Below, in pieces: positions 37,401 through 45,657 of a DNA stretch of 53,756 bases. Numbering within the stretch: position 1 is the first letter of the stretch; every line of letters starts with the position of its first letter. Position numbers and translations under genes: made by a program. Source of the DNA: Listeria costaricensis (GTDB taxonomy: Bacteria; Bacillota; Bacilli; Lactobacillales; Listeriaceae); the NCBI RefSeq assembly GCF_900183385.1, contig NZ_FXUT01000017.1, positions 1-53,756 on the forward strand, read 5' to 3'. The notes below the pieces were generated by a model. It did no database searches. It was not told the DNA's origin and was given only the letters and a program-made list of their open reading frames with translations.

Positions 37401-38016
37401 ACTAGGCGTTGTCAATATCGGCGCAATCGAAGAGTTTGAACGGATTGACGAACGCTTCCAATTCCTGACGGGTCAAAAAGAAGACCTACTGACGGCGAAG
37501 GAAACACTCTTCAAAGTGATGGACGAGATGGATGACGAAATGAAAAAACGCTTTGGCGAAACTTTTGAAGCAATCAAACATGAATTTGCCATCGTTTTCC
37601 CTGAACTATTCGGCGGTGGGAAAGCAGAGCTGATGCTGATCAACCCGGATGACCTTTTAACGACCGGGATCGATATTTTAGTTCAGCCACCTGGGAAAAA
37701 ATTGCAAAACCTATCCCTACGCTCCGGCGGGGAACGGGCACTCACCGCAATCGCCCTATTGTTTTCAATTATCCGCGTCAGACCAGTGCCGTTCTGTATT
37801 CTGGATGAAGTCGAAGCAGCACTTGATGAAGCGAATGTCGTCCGGTTCAGCCGTTATCTGAAACAATTTGAATCACAAACCCAATTCATCGTGATCACGC
37901 ACCGCAAAGGCACGATGGAAGAAGCCGATGTGCTCTACGGCGTGACCATGCAGGAGTCCGGTGTTTCCAAACTGGTATCCGTCAGACTGGAAGAAACCGC
38001 AGAACTTATCAAATAA
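34456..38016 (+). CDS. smc: Chromosome condensation protein SMC
   Basis: ATPase of the SMC-ScpAB condensin that organises and segregates the chromosome. 1186 residues: N-terminal Walker A (GPNGSGKSNITEAIRW), long coiled coils, hinge at about 505-680, and C-terminal signature LSLRSGGERALTA with Walker B FCILDEVEAALD. I use TTG at 34456, nine bases after GGAGG; the GTG at 34447 overlaps that Shine-Dalgarno. Order rnc-smc-ftsY is conserved. ScpA/ScpB are not in the window. Confidence 0.95.
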   Translation: MLLKRLEMNGFKSFADKVAIDFVPGMTAVVGPNGSGKSNITEAIRWVLGEQSAKSLRGGRMGDVIFAGSDTRKPINFAEVSLVLENEDHFLPVDYTEVYVTRRIYRNGDSEFLINKQSCRLKDIVDLFMDSGLGRESFSIISQGKIDEILNSKPEERRSIFEEAAGVLKYKHRKKQAENKLFETEENLNRVSDILYELEDQLEPLEIQASIAKDYLYQQEELEKFEVSLLASEIEQIHEKLEDDRRTFGEHQTALIAIREQVSTLESKTAEKKRLLTETDAELDLLRNKLLSETERLEQLEGERNLVLERKKHGNENEQALRETLQILDEKIAHLSEQKKSLETDYRQKEANLIVTKKSVDELTEKLARYEDLSEAAIENKKSDYIELRHEQTTVSNDLGYIDRQLAQNQHRMTKLEQDNSQYVHERKDLSETIQLTENHLEELTKQLEEQREIYSEAKTILEKKSQVFEKEERDLYRHYEKVQQLKSRKDTLEELADDYAGFFQGVREVLKAKDQIGGIHGAFIELIQIPEQYQKAMEIALGASAQHVVTEDDQAARRAIEFLKKARAGRATFLPLTTIQPRVMQTATRNTLQNQPAFIAMASEVVAFPAAIEPVVMNVLGTTILAKDLKGATSLAKLVGYRYRVVTLDGDVVNAGGSMTGGAAKQGQSSIMTRKAELERLKKELTQLDEQTNQFEIQVKKAKEGLALKRAELEEARVVGEELRVREQELIGKRTREQEALDRVNKQLSLYDLEKEEHLEEVTRLEERKAALQTKNSELEELLTKTDEEITAMTTESKALESKLKADEEALAERKTELLIQKEKLQTAKQEMMRVDEVLQENYLQKETTEEKITALTTNLTAVHTSEEETSAYIEEMRQSKEETTRLLEEAGQKRSELTAQIDTLEQELTQKNNQASFYLEQKNTAEIAIGKSEVDLKNRTERLSEAYTLTPEEASAKRIDGLNLEETRSKVRLFKRSIEELGVVNIGAIEEFERIDERFQFLTGQKEDLLTAKETLFKVMDEMDDEMKKRFGETFEAIKHEFAIVFPELFGGGKAELMLINPDDLLTTGIDILVQPPGKKLQNLSLRSGGERALTAIALLFSIIRVRPVPFCILDEVEAALDEANVVRFSRYLKQFESQTQFIVITHRKGTMEEADVLYGVTMQESGVSKLVSVRLEETAELIK

Positions 38017-38029
38017 AGGAGAGGCGATC

Positions 38030-39025
38030 ATGACCTTTTTTAAAAAAATAAAAGAAAAATTAACGCATCAAACAGATTCCGTTACCGAAAAATTCAAAGA
38101 CGGCCTATCTAAAACACGCAATAATTTTTCCGGTAAAATGAATGAAATGATGGCACGTTACCGCAAAGTAGACGAGGATTTTTTTGAAGAACTAGAAGAA
38201 GTTTTGATTGGTGCCGATGTCGGTTTTGAAACAGTCATGGAACTGATCGATCAATTAAAGCAAGAAGTCAAACTGCGGAATATCAGTGAACCCAAAGAAG
38301 TAGAACAAGTCATTGTCGAAAAACTCGTGGATATTTACCAAGGGGAAAGAGACAGTGAGCCCGCGATGAACATTCAAGAAAACGGCCTAACAGTCATTCT
38401 ATTTGTTGGTGTCAATGGTGTCGGCAAAACAACAACAATCGGCAAATTAGCCCATCTTTACAAGTCTCAAGGCAAGAAAGTCATGCTGGCAGCGGGCGAT
38501 ACTTTCCGCGCAGGTGCCATTGATCAGCTGGAAGTTTGGGGCGAACGTAACGGTGTGGACGTCATCAAGCATGCAGAAGGCGGCGATCCAGCAGCCGTCA
38601 TGTTTGACGCCGTTCAGTCGGCCAAAGCCAAGCAAGCGGATATTTTACTTTGCGATACCGCTGGACGTCTGCAAAACAAAGTCAACCTGATGAACGAGCT
38701 CGAAAAAGTCAAACGAGTCATCACGCGCGAAGTGCCAGATGCCCCACATGAAGTGCTGCTCGTTCTTGATGCCACCACCGGTCAAAATGCCTTCGTCCAA
38801 GCGAAACAGTTCAAAGAAGCAACCGATGTGACCGGAATTGTTTTGACAAAGCTTGATGGAACAGCAAAAGGCGGCATTGTGATTGCGATTCGCAATGAGC
38901 TTCACATCCCCGTGAAATTTATTGGCCTTGGCGAAAAGATTGATGATCTGCAGCCGTTTGATGCCACTGAATATGTATACGGCCTTTTTGCAGATGTGAT
39001 CGATGCGGAAAAAGAAGAAGCCTGA
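38030..39025 (+). CDS. ftsY: Signal recognition particle receptor FtsY
   Basis: Membrane-associated SRP GTPase receptor for co-translational targeting. 331 residues: short, charged N-terminal A-like region and N domain, then G domain with GVNGVGKTTTIGKLA, DTFRAGA, DTAGR, TKLDGTAKGG and GLGEKIDDLQPF. ATG at 38030 follows AAAGGAGAGG. It precedes ylxM-ffh but is separated from them by a terminator and a new promoter. Confidence 0.96.
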   Translation: MTFFKKIKEKLTHQTDSVTEKFKDGLSKTRNNFSGKMNEMMARYRKVDEDFFEELEEVLIGADVGFETVMELIDQLKQEVKLRNISEPKEVEQVIVEKLVDIYQGERDSEPAMNIQENGLTVILFVGVNGVGKTTTIGKLAHLYKSQGKKVMLAAGDTFRAGAIDQLEVWGERNGVDVIKHAEGGDPAAVMFDAVQSAKAKQADILLCDTAGRLQNKVNLMNELEKVKRVITREVPDAPHEVLLVLDATTGQNAFVQAKQFKEATDVTGIVLTKLDGTAKGGIVIAIRNELHIPVKFIGLGEKIDDLQPFDATEYVYGLFADVIDAEKEEA

Positions 39026-39034
39026 CAACAAGGT

Positions 39035-39064
39035 ACAGCCTGCCATTTGTGGGCTGTCTTTTTC
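39035..39064 (+). terminator. Terminator after ftsY
   Basis: Stem acagcc / ggctgt (39035-39040 / 39052-39057) followed by a T-rich run. Confidence 0.75.
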
Positions 39065-39069
39065 TTTGT

Positions 39070-39098
39070 TTGACATTGAACGGATTTACACGTAATCT
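39070..39098 (+). promoter_or_regulatory. ylxM-ffh promoter
   Basis: Consensus TTGACA (39070-39075) with TAATCT (39093-39098) at 17-bp spacing, about 20 bases before the ylxM start. Confidence 0.8.
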
Positions 39099-39119
39099 AA
39101 ATAAAGAGAGGTGATTCGT

Positions 39120-39452
39120 TTGTTTGAAAAGACGACGCGAATGAACCTGTTGTTTGATTTTTACCAAGGACTCTTGACCGAAAAGCAAAAAGCGTATATC
39201 GCGCTTTATTATTTAGATGATTTCTCCCTCGGCGAGATTGCCGAAGAATTTGAAGTCAGCAGGCAAGCCGTCTATGATAATATCAAGCGAACAGAGGAAA
39301 GTTTAGAAAAATATGAAGAAAAACTAGGCATGCTCACCATGTATTTGGAGCGGGAAAAACTATTTGATGAACTCACCGCCTTGCTTCAAGAGGAAAATGC
39401 CTATTCTGAAAAAATTGAAACGCTTCTCGGAGCACTTCGGAAAACCGATTAG
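39120..39452 (+). CDS. ylxM: SRP-associated HTH protein YlxM
   Basis: UPF0122 family helix-turn-helix protein, reported in streptococci to associate with the SRP and stimulate it. 110 residues: [15 protein letters not shown] at the start, a sigma70-region-4-like HTH (about 22-62, [16 protein letters not shown], then [21 protein letters not shown]) and a charged C-terminal helix. I use TTG at 39120 after AGAGAGGTGA; a GTG at 39111 overlaps that site. It is 11 bases before ffh. Confidence 0.9.
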   Translation: MFEKTTRMNLLFDFYQGLLTEKQKAYIALYYLDDFSLGEIAEEFEVSRQAVYDNIKRTEESLEKYEEKLGMLTMYLEREKLFDELTALLQEENAYSEKIETLLGALRKTD

Positions 39453-39463
39453 GAGGTAAAAAA

Positions 39464-40825
39464 ATGGCTTTTGAAGGATTATCAAGCAGACTTCAGGAAA
39501 CCATGAACAAAATTCGTGGCAAAGGGAAAGTCACTGAAGCTGATGTCAAAGAAATGATGCGCGAAGTCCGTCTGGCATTACTGGAAGCCGACGTTAATTT
39601 TAAAGTAGTCAAGACATTCATTAAAACGGTCAGTGAACGAGCTGTCGGAGCAGACGTGATGAAGAGTCTGACACCAGGGCAGCAAGTCATCAAAATCGTT
39701 CAGGAAGAACTGACCAACCTGATGGGTGGCGAAGAAAGTAAAATCGCGGTAGCCGATCGCCCGCCGACAGTCATCATGATGGTAGGTTTACAAGGGGCCG
39801 GTAAAACCACGACCACAGGGAAATTAGCCAATCTGCTTCGTAAAAAACACAACCGGAAGCCGCTTCTCGTGGCAGCCGATATTTACCGTCCTGCTGCCAT
39901 CAAGCAACTCGAAACACTTGGCAAGCAGCTTAGCATGCCGGTCTTTTCACTGGGCGACCAGATCAGTCCAGTCGAAATTGCCAAACAAGCAATCGAAAAG
40001 GCCAAAGAAGAGCATCTCGACTATGTGATCATTGATACCGCCGGACGTCTCCATATTGACGAGACGCTGATGGACGAACTAAAAGAAGTCAAAGCCGTAT
40101 CAAATCCATCCGAAATCTTCCTCGTGGTCGATTCAATGACCGGGCAGGACGCTGTCAATGTCGCAGAAAGTTTCAATGAACAGCTCGGCATTACCGGTGT
40201 CATCTTGACCAAACTAGATGGCGATACACGTGGCGGGGCCGCATTGTCGATTCGTTCCGTTACTGGAAAACCAATCAAATTTGTCGGGATGGGCGAAAAA
40301 ATGGAAGCCCTTGAAGCCTTCCACCCCGACCGAATGGCCTCCCGTATTCTAGGAATGGGCGATGTGCTTTCTCTCATCGAAAAAGCTCAAGTCGACGTTG
40401 ACCAAGAAAAAATGCTCGAAATGGAAAAGAAAATCAAAGAAAATTCCATGACCTTGGATGATTTCCTAGAACAATTGCAGCAGGTCAAACAAATGGGCCC
40501 GCTTGACGAGCTGCTCAAAATGCTGCCCGGCGCTGGAAAAATGAAAGGCCTCGATAACCTGCAAGTCGACGATAAGCAGTTAGGCCACATTGAGGCGATT
40601 ATCAAATCCATGACCAAGACTGAAAAGGACAACCCGGACATCATCAATGCCAGCAGACGGAAACGGATTGCACGAGGCAGCGGCCGACCAATCCAAGAAG
40701 TCAACCGCCTTTTGAAACAATTCAATGAAATGAAAAAAATGATGAAGCAAATGTCTGGCGGCATGGGCGGAGGCAAAAAGAAAAAAGGCCGCAACCCATT
40801 CGGGAATTTCAAAATGCCTTTCTAA
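39464..40825 (+). CDS. ffh: Signal recognition particle protein Ffh
   Basis: SRP54 homologue that binds signal sequences and 4.5S/scRNA. 453 residues: N domain, G domain (GLQGAGKTTTTGKLA, DIYRPAA, DTAGRLH, TKLDGDTRGGAA), and M domain at about 320-430 with methionine-rich segments and the RNA-binding SGRPIQEVNRLLKQF. It ends in a Gly/Lys/Met-rich tail. RBS GGAGG. Followed by a terminator. Confidence 0.96.
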   Translation: MAFEGLSSRLQETMNKIRGKGKVTEADVKEMMREVRLALLEADVNFKVVKTFIKTVSERAVGADVMKSLTPGQQVIKIVQEELTNLMGGEESKIAVADRPPTVIMMVGLQGAGKTTTTGKLANLLRKKHNRKPLLVAADIYRPAAIKQLETLGKQLSMPVFSLGDQISPVEIAKQAIEKAKEEHLDYVIIDTAGRLHIDETLMDELKEVKAVSNPSEIFLVVDSMTGQDAVNVAESFNEQLGITGVILTKLDGDTRGGAALSIRSVTGKPIKFVGMGEKMEALEAFHPDRMASRILGMGDVLSLIEKAQVDVDQEKMLEMEKKIKENSMTLDDFLEQLQQVKQMGPLDELLKMLPGAGKMKGLDNLQVDDKQLGHIEAIIKSMTKTEKDNPDIINASRRKRIARGSGRPIQEVNRLLKQFNEMKKMMKQMSGGMGGGKKKKGRNPFGNFKMPF

Positions 40826-40858
40826 CGACAAACAGCTAAAAAGCTTGCTCCTCCTTGG

Positions 40859-40902
40859 GCCGCTTCCAAAAAAGCCGGTCAATGGGGGGAGCGGCTTTTT
40901 TT
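40859..40902 (+). terminator. Terminator after ffh
   Basis: Stem gccgct / agcggc (40859-40864 / 40890-40895), extended by tcc / gg pairs, followed by seven Ts. Confidence 0.8.
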
Positions 40903-40984
40903 GAGAAAAGATTCATCATACAGCGCAAATTGCCAGATCAAAAAACGCTGAACGATAAAAATTTGCTCTGTAAAGAAAAAACAC

Positions 40985-41013
40985 TTTACAAACAAATCCT
41001 TTACTGGTAATAT
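40985..41013 (+). promoter_or_regulatory. rpsP promoter
   Basis: TTTACA (40985-40990) and TAATAT (41008-41013) at 17-bp spacing, 40 bases before the S16 start. Confidence 0.75.
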
Positions 41014-41052
41014 ATATACTTGTGTAAGACTTTATGGAGGTGTAATAACAAA

Positions 41053-41325
41053 ATGGCAGTTAAAATTCGTTTAAAACGTATGGGTTCTAATAAAAAACCT
41101 TTCTATCGTATCGTTGTTGCTGATTCCCGCTTCCCGCGTGACGGCCGTTCGATCGAAACTGTAGGTACGTACAACCCACTACTTAATCCAGCTGAAGTTA
41201 AAATCAATGAAGAAGCTGTACTGAAATGGATGCAGAACGGTGCAAAACCTTCTGATACAGTTCGTAATCTTCTTGCTAACGAAGGCATCATGGAAAAATT
41301 CCATAACCAAAAATTAGGCAAATAA
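41053..41325 (+). CDS. rpsP: 30S ribosomal protein S16
   Basis: 90-residue small-subunit protein, start [26 protein letters not shown] is the family signature region. Length is exactly usual. ATG at 41053 after GGAGGTG; upstream in-frame codons lie across the promoter. It is 14 bases before khpA, its usual partner. Confidence 0.97.
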   Translation: MAVKIRLKRMGSNKKPFYRIVVADSRFPRDGRSIETVGTYNPLLNPAEVKINEEAVLKWMQNGAKPSDTVRNLLANEGIMEKFHNQKLGK

Positions 41326-41339
41326 GGAGGCTTCCGCGT

Positions 41340-41570
41340 ATGGAGGATTTGATTCTCGCCATCGTGAAACCACTTGTTGACCACCCGGAAGATGTAACCA
41401 TCAAACTTGATGAAACAGATTCCACTTATTTCTACAAATTATTCGTCAATAAGGCCGATATGGGACGTGTGATCGGCAAACAAGGTCGGATCGCGAAAGC
41501 CATTCGCACACTTGTTTATGCAAGCACGACCAAAAGCGAAAAGAAAGTTCGGCTTGAAATTATAGAATAA
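41340..41570 (+). CDS. khpA: KH-domain RNA-binding protein KhpA
   Basis: 76-residue protein with one KH fold (GRVIGKQGRIAKAIRTLV contains the GxxG loop). In related bacteria it pairs with KhpB/Jag and affects cell division and RNA levels. Strong AAGGAGG ribosome binding site. It is cotranscribed with rpsP and ends at a terminator; in Bacillus and Listeria the next genes are usually ylqD-rimM-trmD. Confidence 0.94.
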   Translation: MEDLILAIVKPLVDHPEDVTIKLDETDSTYFYKLFVNKADMGRVIGKQGRIAKAIRTLVYASTTKSEKKVRLEIIE

Positions 41571-41576
41571 GACAAA

Positions 41577-41605
41577 GAACTCGTCCAAAAAGACGGGTTT
41601 TTTGT
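41577..41605 (+). terminator. Terminator after khpA
   Basis: Stem aactcgtc / gacgggtt (with one mismatch) around 41578-41600, followed by six Ts. Confidence 0.75.
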
Positions 41606-41676
41606 TTGGCGCAATCAGGTAAACAGCTTTCTCGCGCGTTCTGTTGTAAAATAAAAAATGAATGGAGGAGTTGCAA

Positions 41677-42408
41677 ATGAAGCCAGTGATTGGAATTTCA
41701 GGAAATCGACTTGTAAAAGGAGTCGACGTATTTTACGGACATCGTGTCACCTATACGCAGCAGCGCTATATAGACGCGATTCAACAAGTAGGCGGCTTGC
41801 CGCTTGTCATCCCGATTGATAATCCAGCAAGTGCAGAGCAGTTCTTAAGTCTTGTCGACGGGCTTCTTCTGACTGGCGGTCAGGACATCTCGCCACATTT
41901 TTATGCACAGGAGCCCAGTCCGGCAATCGGTGTGTATTCCCCGCCGAGAGAAGAATTTGAAGTCAGCCTGATTCGGGCAGCGATTGCCCATAACAAGCCG
42001 ATTTTCGCAATTTGCCGAGGCATGCAGATCCTCAACGTCGCACTTGGAGGCACCCTTTATCAAGATATATCAGAGGTTGAGACACCGCTAGTCCAGCATT
42101 TGCAGCGTGTAGATGAACAGCTAGGCTCCCATACGATTGATATTCAGCCGGATAGCCAGCTTGCCACTATTTCCGGAACGAAAAAATTAGTCAACAGCCT
42201 GCATCATCAATTTTTACGAGAGCTGGCAGATCCGCTTCAAGTCACAGCCAGAAGTAAGGACGGCATGATTGAGGCCGTTGAAACACCGAATATGGAGCCG
42301 TGGATTTTAGGCGTACAATGGCATCCTGAACTGATGTACAGTCAAGATAAAGAAAGTGAAGCTTTGTTTGCCTTGCTAGTAGAAGAAGCGAAAAAACATA
42401 AAGAATAA
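41677..42408 (+). CDS. Class I glutamine amidotransferase-like hydrolase (PuuD/GATase1 family)
   Basis: Probable gamma-glutamyl amide hydrolase, the family that includes gamma-glutamyl-GABA hydrolase PuuD. 243 residues. Catalytic Cys in FAICRGMQILN, oxyanion region LLTGGQDISP, and His-Glu in VQWHPELM. ATG at 41677 after GGAGGAG. It has its own terminators on both sides and lies between khpA and the ylqD-rimM-trmD group, which I recall as closer together in L. monocytogenes, so it may be an insertion. No other polyamine or GABA genes are near; the substrate is unknown. Confidence 0.86.
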   Translation: MKPVIGISGNRLVKGVDVFYGHRVTYTQQRYIDAIQQVGGLPLVIPIDNPASAEQFLSLVDGLLLTGGQDISPHFYAQEPSPAIGVYSPPREEFEVSLIRAAIAHNKPIFAICRGMQILNVALGGTLYQDISEVETPLVQHLQRVDEQLGSHTIDIQPDSQLATISGTKKLVNSLHHQFLRELADPLQVTARSKDGMIEAVETPNMEPWILGVQWHPELMYSQDKESEALFALLVEEAKKHKE

Positions 42409-42411
42409 CCC

Positions 42412-42440
42412 GACAGCGTGTTTTATACACACTGTCTTTT
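42412..42440 (+). terminator. Terminator after amidotransferase gene
   Basis: Stem gacagcgtgt / acacactgtc (one C-A mismatch) at 42412-42436, followed by four Ts. Confidence 0.65.
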
Positions 42441-42468
42441 AAAAACAAAGCTTTTCTTAAAAATCTCC

Positions 42469-42499
42469 TTGAAAAAGCTTAAAATAATCCCTCTATAAT
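42469..42499 (+). promoter_or_regulatory. Promoter of SanA-like gene
   Basis: TTGAAA (42469-42474) and consensus TATAAT (42494-42499); spacing is a long 19 bp. The -10 overlaps an ATG that could be mistaken for the gene start. Confidence 0.55.
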
Positions 42500-42536
42500 G
42501 AAAAAAAGACTGATTTCATGGAGGGAAAGAAAAGAG

Positions 42537-43097
42537 ATGAAGAAAGTGCTGATAATTGGTATTGCCCTTGTGACGATTTTTTGCATCTATGTACTCATCG
42601 TAGCTGGCTTTATGGTTTACGGAGCCAAGCAACCAGCAACAACCGAGCCCGATACCATCCTAGTGCTTGGCGCAAAAGTAGATAAACACGCGCCAAAACC
42701 AAGCAAAACGCTAAAAGCTCGACTGGATGCTGCCTATCGTTATCACCAGAGCCACCCCGATACGATCATCATTACAAGCGGCGGGCAAGGGGAAAATGAA
42801 TATGCAGCAGAGGCTGATGTGATGAAACAATACTTGGTAAAAAAAGGCGTCCCGGAAAACAAAATCAAAACAGAGTCTAAGTCGACCCGGACCGAAGAAA
42901 ACCTGCGTTTCTCGAAAGAAAAATATACACTCGGGAATACCGTCATCGTCACAAGCAATTATCATCTTTATCGCGCCCTTTTTCTCGCTGAACAAGAAGG
43001 CATCCAGGCGACCGGAGTTCCTGCCAAGTCCTACTCATTTAAAGGCTATCTTCGCGAGGTGCTTTCAATCAGTTACGCATGGGTTTTTGACCGCTAA
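42537..43097 (+). CDS. SanA/YdcF-like DUF218 membrane-anchored protein
   Basis: 186 residues. N-terminal membrane helix (about 4-26, VLIIGIALVTIFCIYVLIV) and an extracytoplasmic DUF218 domain: DTILVLGAKV, SGGQGENEYAAEADVMKQYL, ESKSTRTEENL, VTSNYHLYRA. The family is linked to cell-envelope functions (E. coli SanA affects vancomycin sensitivity), but the biochemical role is not defined. Start ATG 42537 after GGAGGGAAAG; an ATG 39 bases upstream overlaps the promoter -10 and would block the membrane helix with charged residues. Confidence 0.85.
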   Translation: MKKVLIIGIALVTIFCIYVLIVAGFMVYGAKQPATTEPDTILVLGAKVDKHAPKPSKTLKARLDAAYRYHQSHPDTIIITSGGQGENEYAAEADVMKQYLVKKGVPENKIKTESKSTRTEENLRFSKEKYTLGNTVIVTSNYHLYRALFLAEQEGIQATGVPAKSYSFKGYLREVLSISYAWVFDR

Positions 43098-43110
43098 CGG
43101 CAGATAACCT

Positions 43111-43139
43111 TTGGAAAGCTTTGCAATTACTGCTACAAT
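43111..43139 (+). promoter_or_regulatory. ylqD-rimM-trmD promoter
   Basis: TTGGAA (43111-43116) and extended TGC-TACAAT (43134-43139) at 17-bp spacing. Confidence 0.65.
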
Positions 43140-43182
43140 AAAAGTAATGCGAAAAAGTGTTTCAAAGGAAGCGGGTGAAAGC

Positions 43183-43569
43183 ATGAAGATCATTCAAAAA
43201 GCAACTGTCAAACAAGTGTTAACGGAGCGCAGCAAAGAAGAACTGCTGATCTACTACGCCAAACAAAAACGGCTGCTAGAACAAGAGAGTGACCAGCTCC
43301 ACTTTGAAAAAAAGAAAGTCGAACGAAAAAATAAATTTCAATCTGAGCAGGTCGGTGCCTATTTTGATCGTGAAATCGACCTGCGCCATGAAAAAATCAA
43401 ACTGGTCGACTTTCAAATCGAACAGCTGGAGACACTTCCGCTTGGCAGTGAAATCAAGGAACGAGACATCGAGACATTAATCGAAATAAATGTTGGTGAT
43501 GCATGGGATGAATCCCTTTTTCAAAAAACGATCGTTGTAAGAGACGGTACGATAATCGAGATACGCTAG
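43183..43569 (+). CDS. ylqD: YlqD family protein
   Basis: 128-residue protein of the YlqD family found next to rimM in Bacillus and Listeria. Central coiled coil (about 25-85, rich in Glu/Lys/Gln) followed by a small beta domain with GDAWDESLFQKTIVVRDGTIIEIR. No enzymatic motif; function unknown, possibly in ribosome maturation given its constant partners. ATG at 43183 after GCGGGTGAAAG; the longer upstream reading frame starts inside the promoter. Confidence 0.88.
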   Translation: MKIIQKATVKQVLTERSKEELLIYYAKQKRLLEQESDQLHFEKKKVERKNKFQSEQVGAYFDREIDLRHEKIKLVDFQIEQLETLPLGSEIKERDIETLIEINVGDAWDESLFQKTIVVRDGTIIEIR

Positions 43570-43578
43570 AGGTGACTT

Positions 43579-44097
43579 ATGGAAAAAATGTTTAATGTTG
43601 GAAAAATAGTGAATACACATGGCTTGATGGGAGAAGTGCGCGTTATTTCCCGAACGGATTTTGCAGAAGAGCGCTATCAAAAAGGAAGTAAACTCTATCT
43701 GTTTCGGAAAGAGGCGACAACCCCCGAAGAACTAATCATCAAAAGTCACCGCAAACATAAAAATTTTGATTTGCTGACATTTGAAGGCTTTACCAATATC
43801 AACCAAGTCGAAAATATGAAAGAAGGCCTGCTCAAAGTCAAAGAATCCGAACTGGGCGAGCTGGAAGAAAATGCCTTTTACTATCATGAAATTATTGGTT
43901 GCGCGGTCTACACGACAGATGGCACGCTTATCGGTAAAATCACTGAAATTCTTTCCCCAGGTGCCAATGATGTCTGGGTGGTCAAACCTGAAAAAGGCAA
44001 AGAAATCTATCTGCCATACATAGAAGACGTTGTCAAAGAAGTCGATCCGGCGGAAAGCCGCGTTGTGATCGAACTGGTGGAGGGATTACTGGACTGA
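43579..44097 (+). CDS. rimM: Ribosome maturation factor RimM
   Basis: Binds S19 and helps 30S head assembly. 172 residues: N-terminal RimM domain ([19 protein letters not shown], then [11 protein letters not shown]) and C-terminal PRC-barrel ([15 protein letters not shown] to [11 protein letters not shown]). RBS AGAGGTGA. It overlaps trmD by one base (TGATG), so they are coupled. Confidence 0.95.
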   Translation: MEKMFNVGKIVNTHGLMGEVRVISRTDFAEERYQKGSKLYLFRKEATTPEELIIKSHRKHKNFDLLTFEGFTNINQVENMKEGLLKVKESELGELEENAFYYHEIIGCAVYTTDGTLIGKITEILSPGANDVWVVKPEKGKEIYLPYIEDVVKEVDPAESRVVIELVEGLLD

Positions 44098-44849
44098 TGC
44101 AAATCGACATTTTGACCCTGTTTCCTGACATGTTCAGCGGGGTAACCGGTTCATCCATCATAAAAAAAGCCATTGAAAAAGAGCTAGTCCAGGTTCAGGT
44201 AACCGATTTCCGAGCCTATGCAGAGGGCAAACATCAAGTTGTCGACGACTATCCTTATGGCGGCGGGGCAGGGATGCTACTTAAAGCACAGCCGCTTTTT
44301 GATGCTGTCGAGGCGGTGAAGCAAGCCGAAAAACAGCCGCGTGTCATTCTGATGGATCCGGCGGGACGGCCTTTCAATCAGGCGCTGGCAGAAGAATTTG
44401 CCGAAGAAGAGCAGCTGATTTTCATCTGTGGGCATTACGAAGGCTATGACGAACGAATCCGCACGTCGCTTGTGACCGATGAAGTCTCAATCGGGGACTA
44501 CATTTTGACAGGCGGTGAAATTGGTGCCATGGCGATGATGGACAGTGTGATCCGCCTTTTGCCCGGTGCACTCGGCAATCAGGAATCCGCTGTCACCGAC
44601 TCATTTTCCACCGGACTTTTGGAGCATCCGCATTATACGCGTCCCAGCGAGTTTCGCGGCATGAAAGTTCCAGACGTTCTCCTAAGCGGAAATCATGCCA
44701 AAATTGCCGAATGGCGCCACGAGGAATCGCTCAAACGGACTTTCCAGCGACGGCCAGACCTTTTGGAAAGCTATCCGCTTACCGAGAAAGACCGTGCCCT
44801 CATTAGCGACTGGCAGAAGGAGGGCGCCCATGATGATCCCCTGGAATAG
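44097..44849 (+). CDS. trmD: tRNA (guanine-N1)-methyltransferase TrmD
   Basis: Methylates G37 of tRNAs to stop +1 frameshifting. 250 residues, SPOUT fold with trefoil knot: [52 protein letters not shown]. Slightly long C-terminus. The next gene starts inside its last 20 bases with a Shine-Dalgarno (AGGAGG) inside trmD, so they are translationally linked. Confidence 0.95.
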   Translation: MQIDILTLFPDMFSGVTGSSIIKKAIEKELVQVQVTDFRAYAEGKHQVVDDYPYGGGAGMLLKAQPLFDAVEAVKQAEKQPRVILMDPAGRPFNQALAEEFAEEEQLIFICGHYEGYDERIRTSLVTDEVSIGDYILTGGEIGAMAMMDSVIRLLPGALGNQESAVTDSFSTGLLEHPHYTRPSEFRGMKVPDVLLSGNHAKIAEWRHEESLKRTFQRRPDLLESYPLTEKDRALISDWQKEGAHDDPLE

Positions 44850-45654
44850 ACTCATTTCAAGTTACGGAACAGCCGAAGAAATCCCCGACTTGTTAAAACA
44901 GGCGAATGCTGACAGCCTCAAAAGAATTGCCGAACTGATTGAGCATCAGGAAACTTTCTGGCAGGCGACCCCGTGGACCGTGCAGGCGCTCGTTCGGCAG
45001 TTTGACAACTGGCAAAATCGGGAACAAATTTACCAGTTGTTCTCCGTTTTTGCTGAAATCATTTACTGCCATACCCGCATGTGGGACATTGCCTATCTGT
45101 CCGCGCCTGAAAAACTCCTTGCAGAAACTCGGCTCTTACCAGAAAACAGTACGGCCGCAGAGCAGGAGCAGTTTTGGGAAGACGATGAAATCAGTGAGGC
45201 CGAATTTGGCAGCTATTATTACTACACATTTCAGGAGATGCGGTATTTGATACCAACGGCTCTTCAAAACCAGCCGAAAAACAAGCAGGAAGAGGTAGCA
45301 GCAAAGCTTTTTCTTGAAAGCATTAACCCGGGAATAATTCCGGCGACCTGCATCCTTTATCCCGAACAAACAGGCGGCAGAAAGTCGTTACCTGATCTGA
45401 CAACAGGCAGCTACCGGCCACATCTAAAATTATTTGAAGATGAAACGCTTTATGGCATCCAGCTTTTCAGCGAAGAAACGCCCGTCTTTGAGGCGGAATT
45501 CCAAGTCGAATTGACCTGCCTTTATCGCGACCGTCTGGATTATACGCCGCTTACAGAAGCAAGAAAAGGGTATCTATATGAAGGGGCTAACCGAATCGGC
45601 GAGCTTTATTTTGAACCCGTATTCGTCCAGTCCACAGATGAAAAGGATGTGTGA
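44830..45654 (+). CDS. Uncharacterised protein with HEAT-repeat-like N-terminus
   Basis: 274 residues, not assigned to a named family. The N-terminal part ([15 protein letters not shown], then [19 protein letters not shown]) resembles, from memory, the start of HEAT-repeat-like proteins that begin S-Y-G-x-A-x-x-[IV]-P-x-L-L and are common in actinobacteria, sometimes near toxin-immunity genes. The middle is helical and acidic; the last ~80 residues look like beta strands ([21 protein letters not shown]). No signal peptide. Start at ATG 44830 or 44833, inside trmD, after AAGGAGGG. It is followed within four bases by the next small gene, so the pair likely works together. Function unknown. Confidence 0.7.
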   Translation: MMIPWNRLISSYGTAEEIPDLLKQANADSLKRIAELIEHQETFWQATPWTVQALVRQFDNWQNREQIYQLFSVFAEIIYCHTRMWDIAYLSAPEKLLAETRLLPENSTAAEQEQFWEDDEISEAEFGSYYYYTFQEMRYLIPTALQNQPKNKQEEVAAKLFLESINPGIIPATCILYPEQTGGRKSLPDLTTGSYRPHLKLFEDETLYGIQLFSEETPVFEAEFQVELTCLYRDRLDYTPLTEARKGYLYEGANRIGELYFEPVFVQSTDEKDV

Positions 45655-45657
45655 AAA

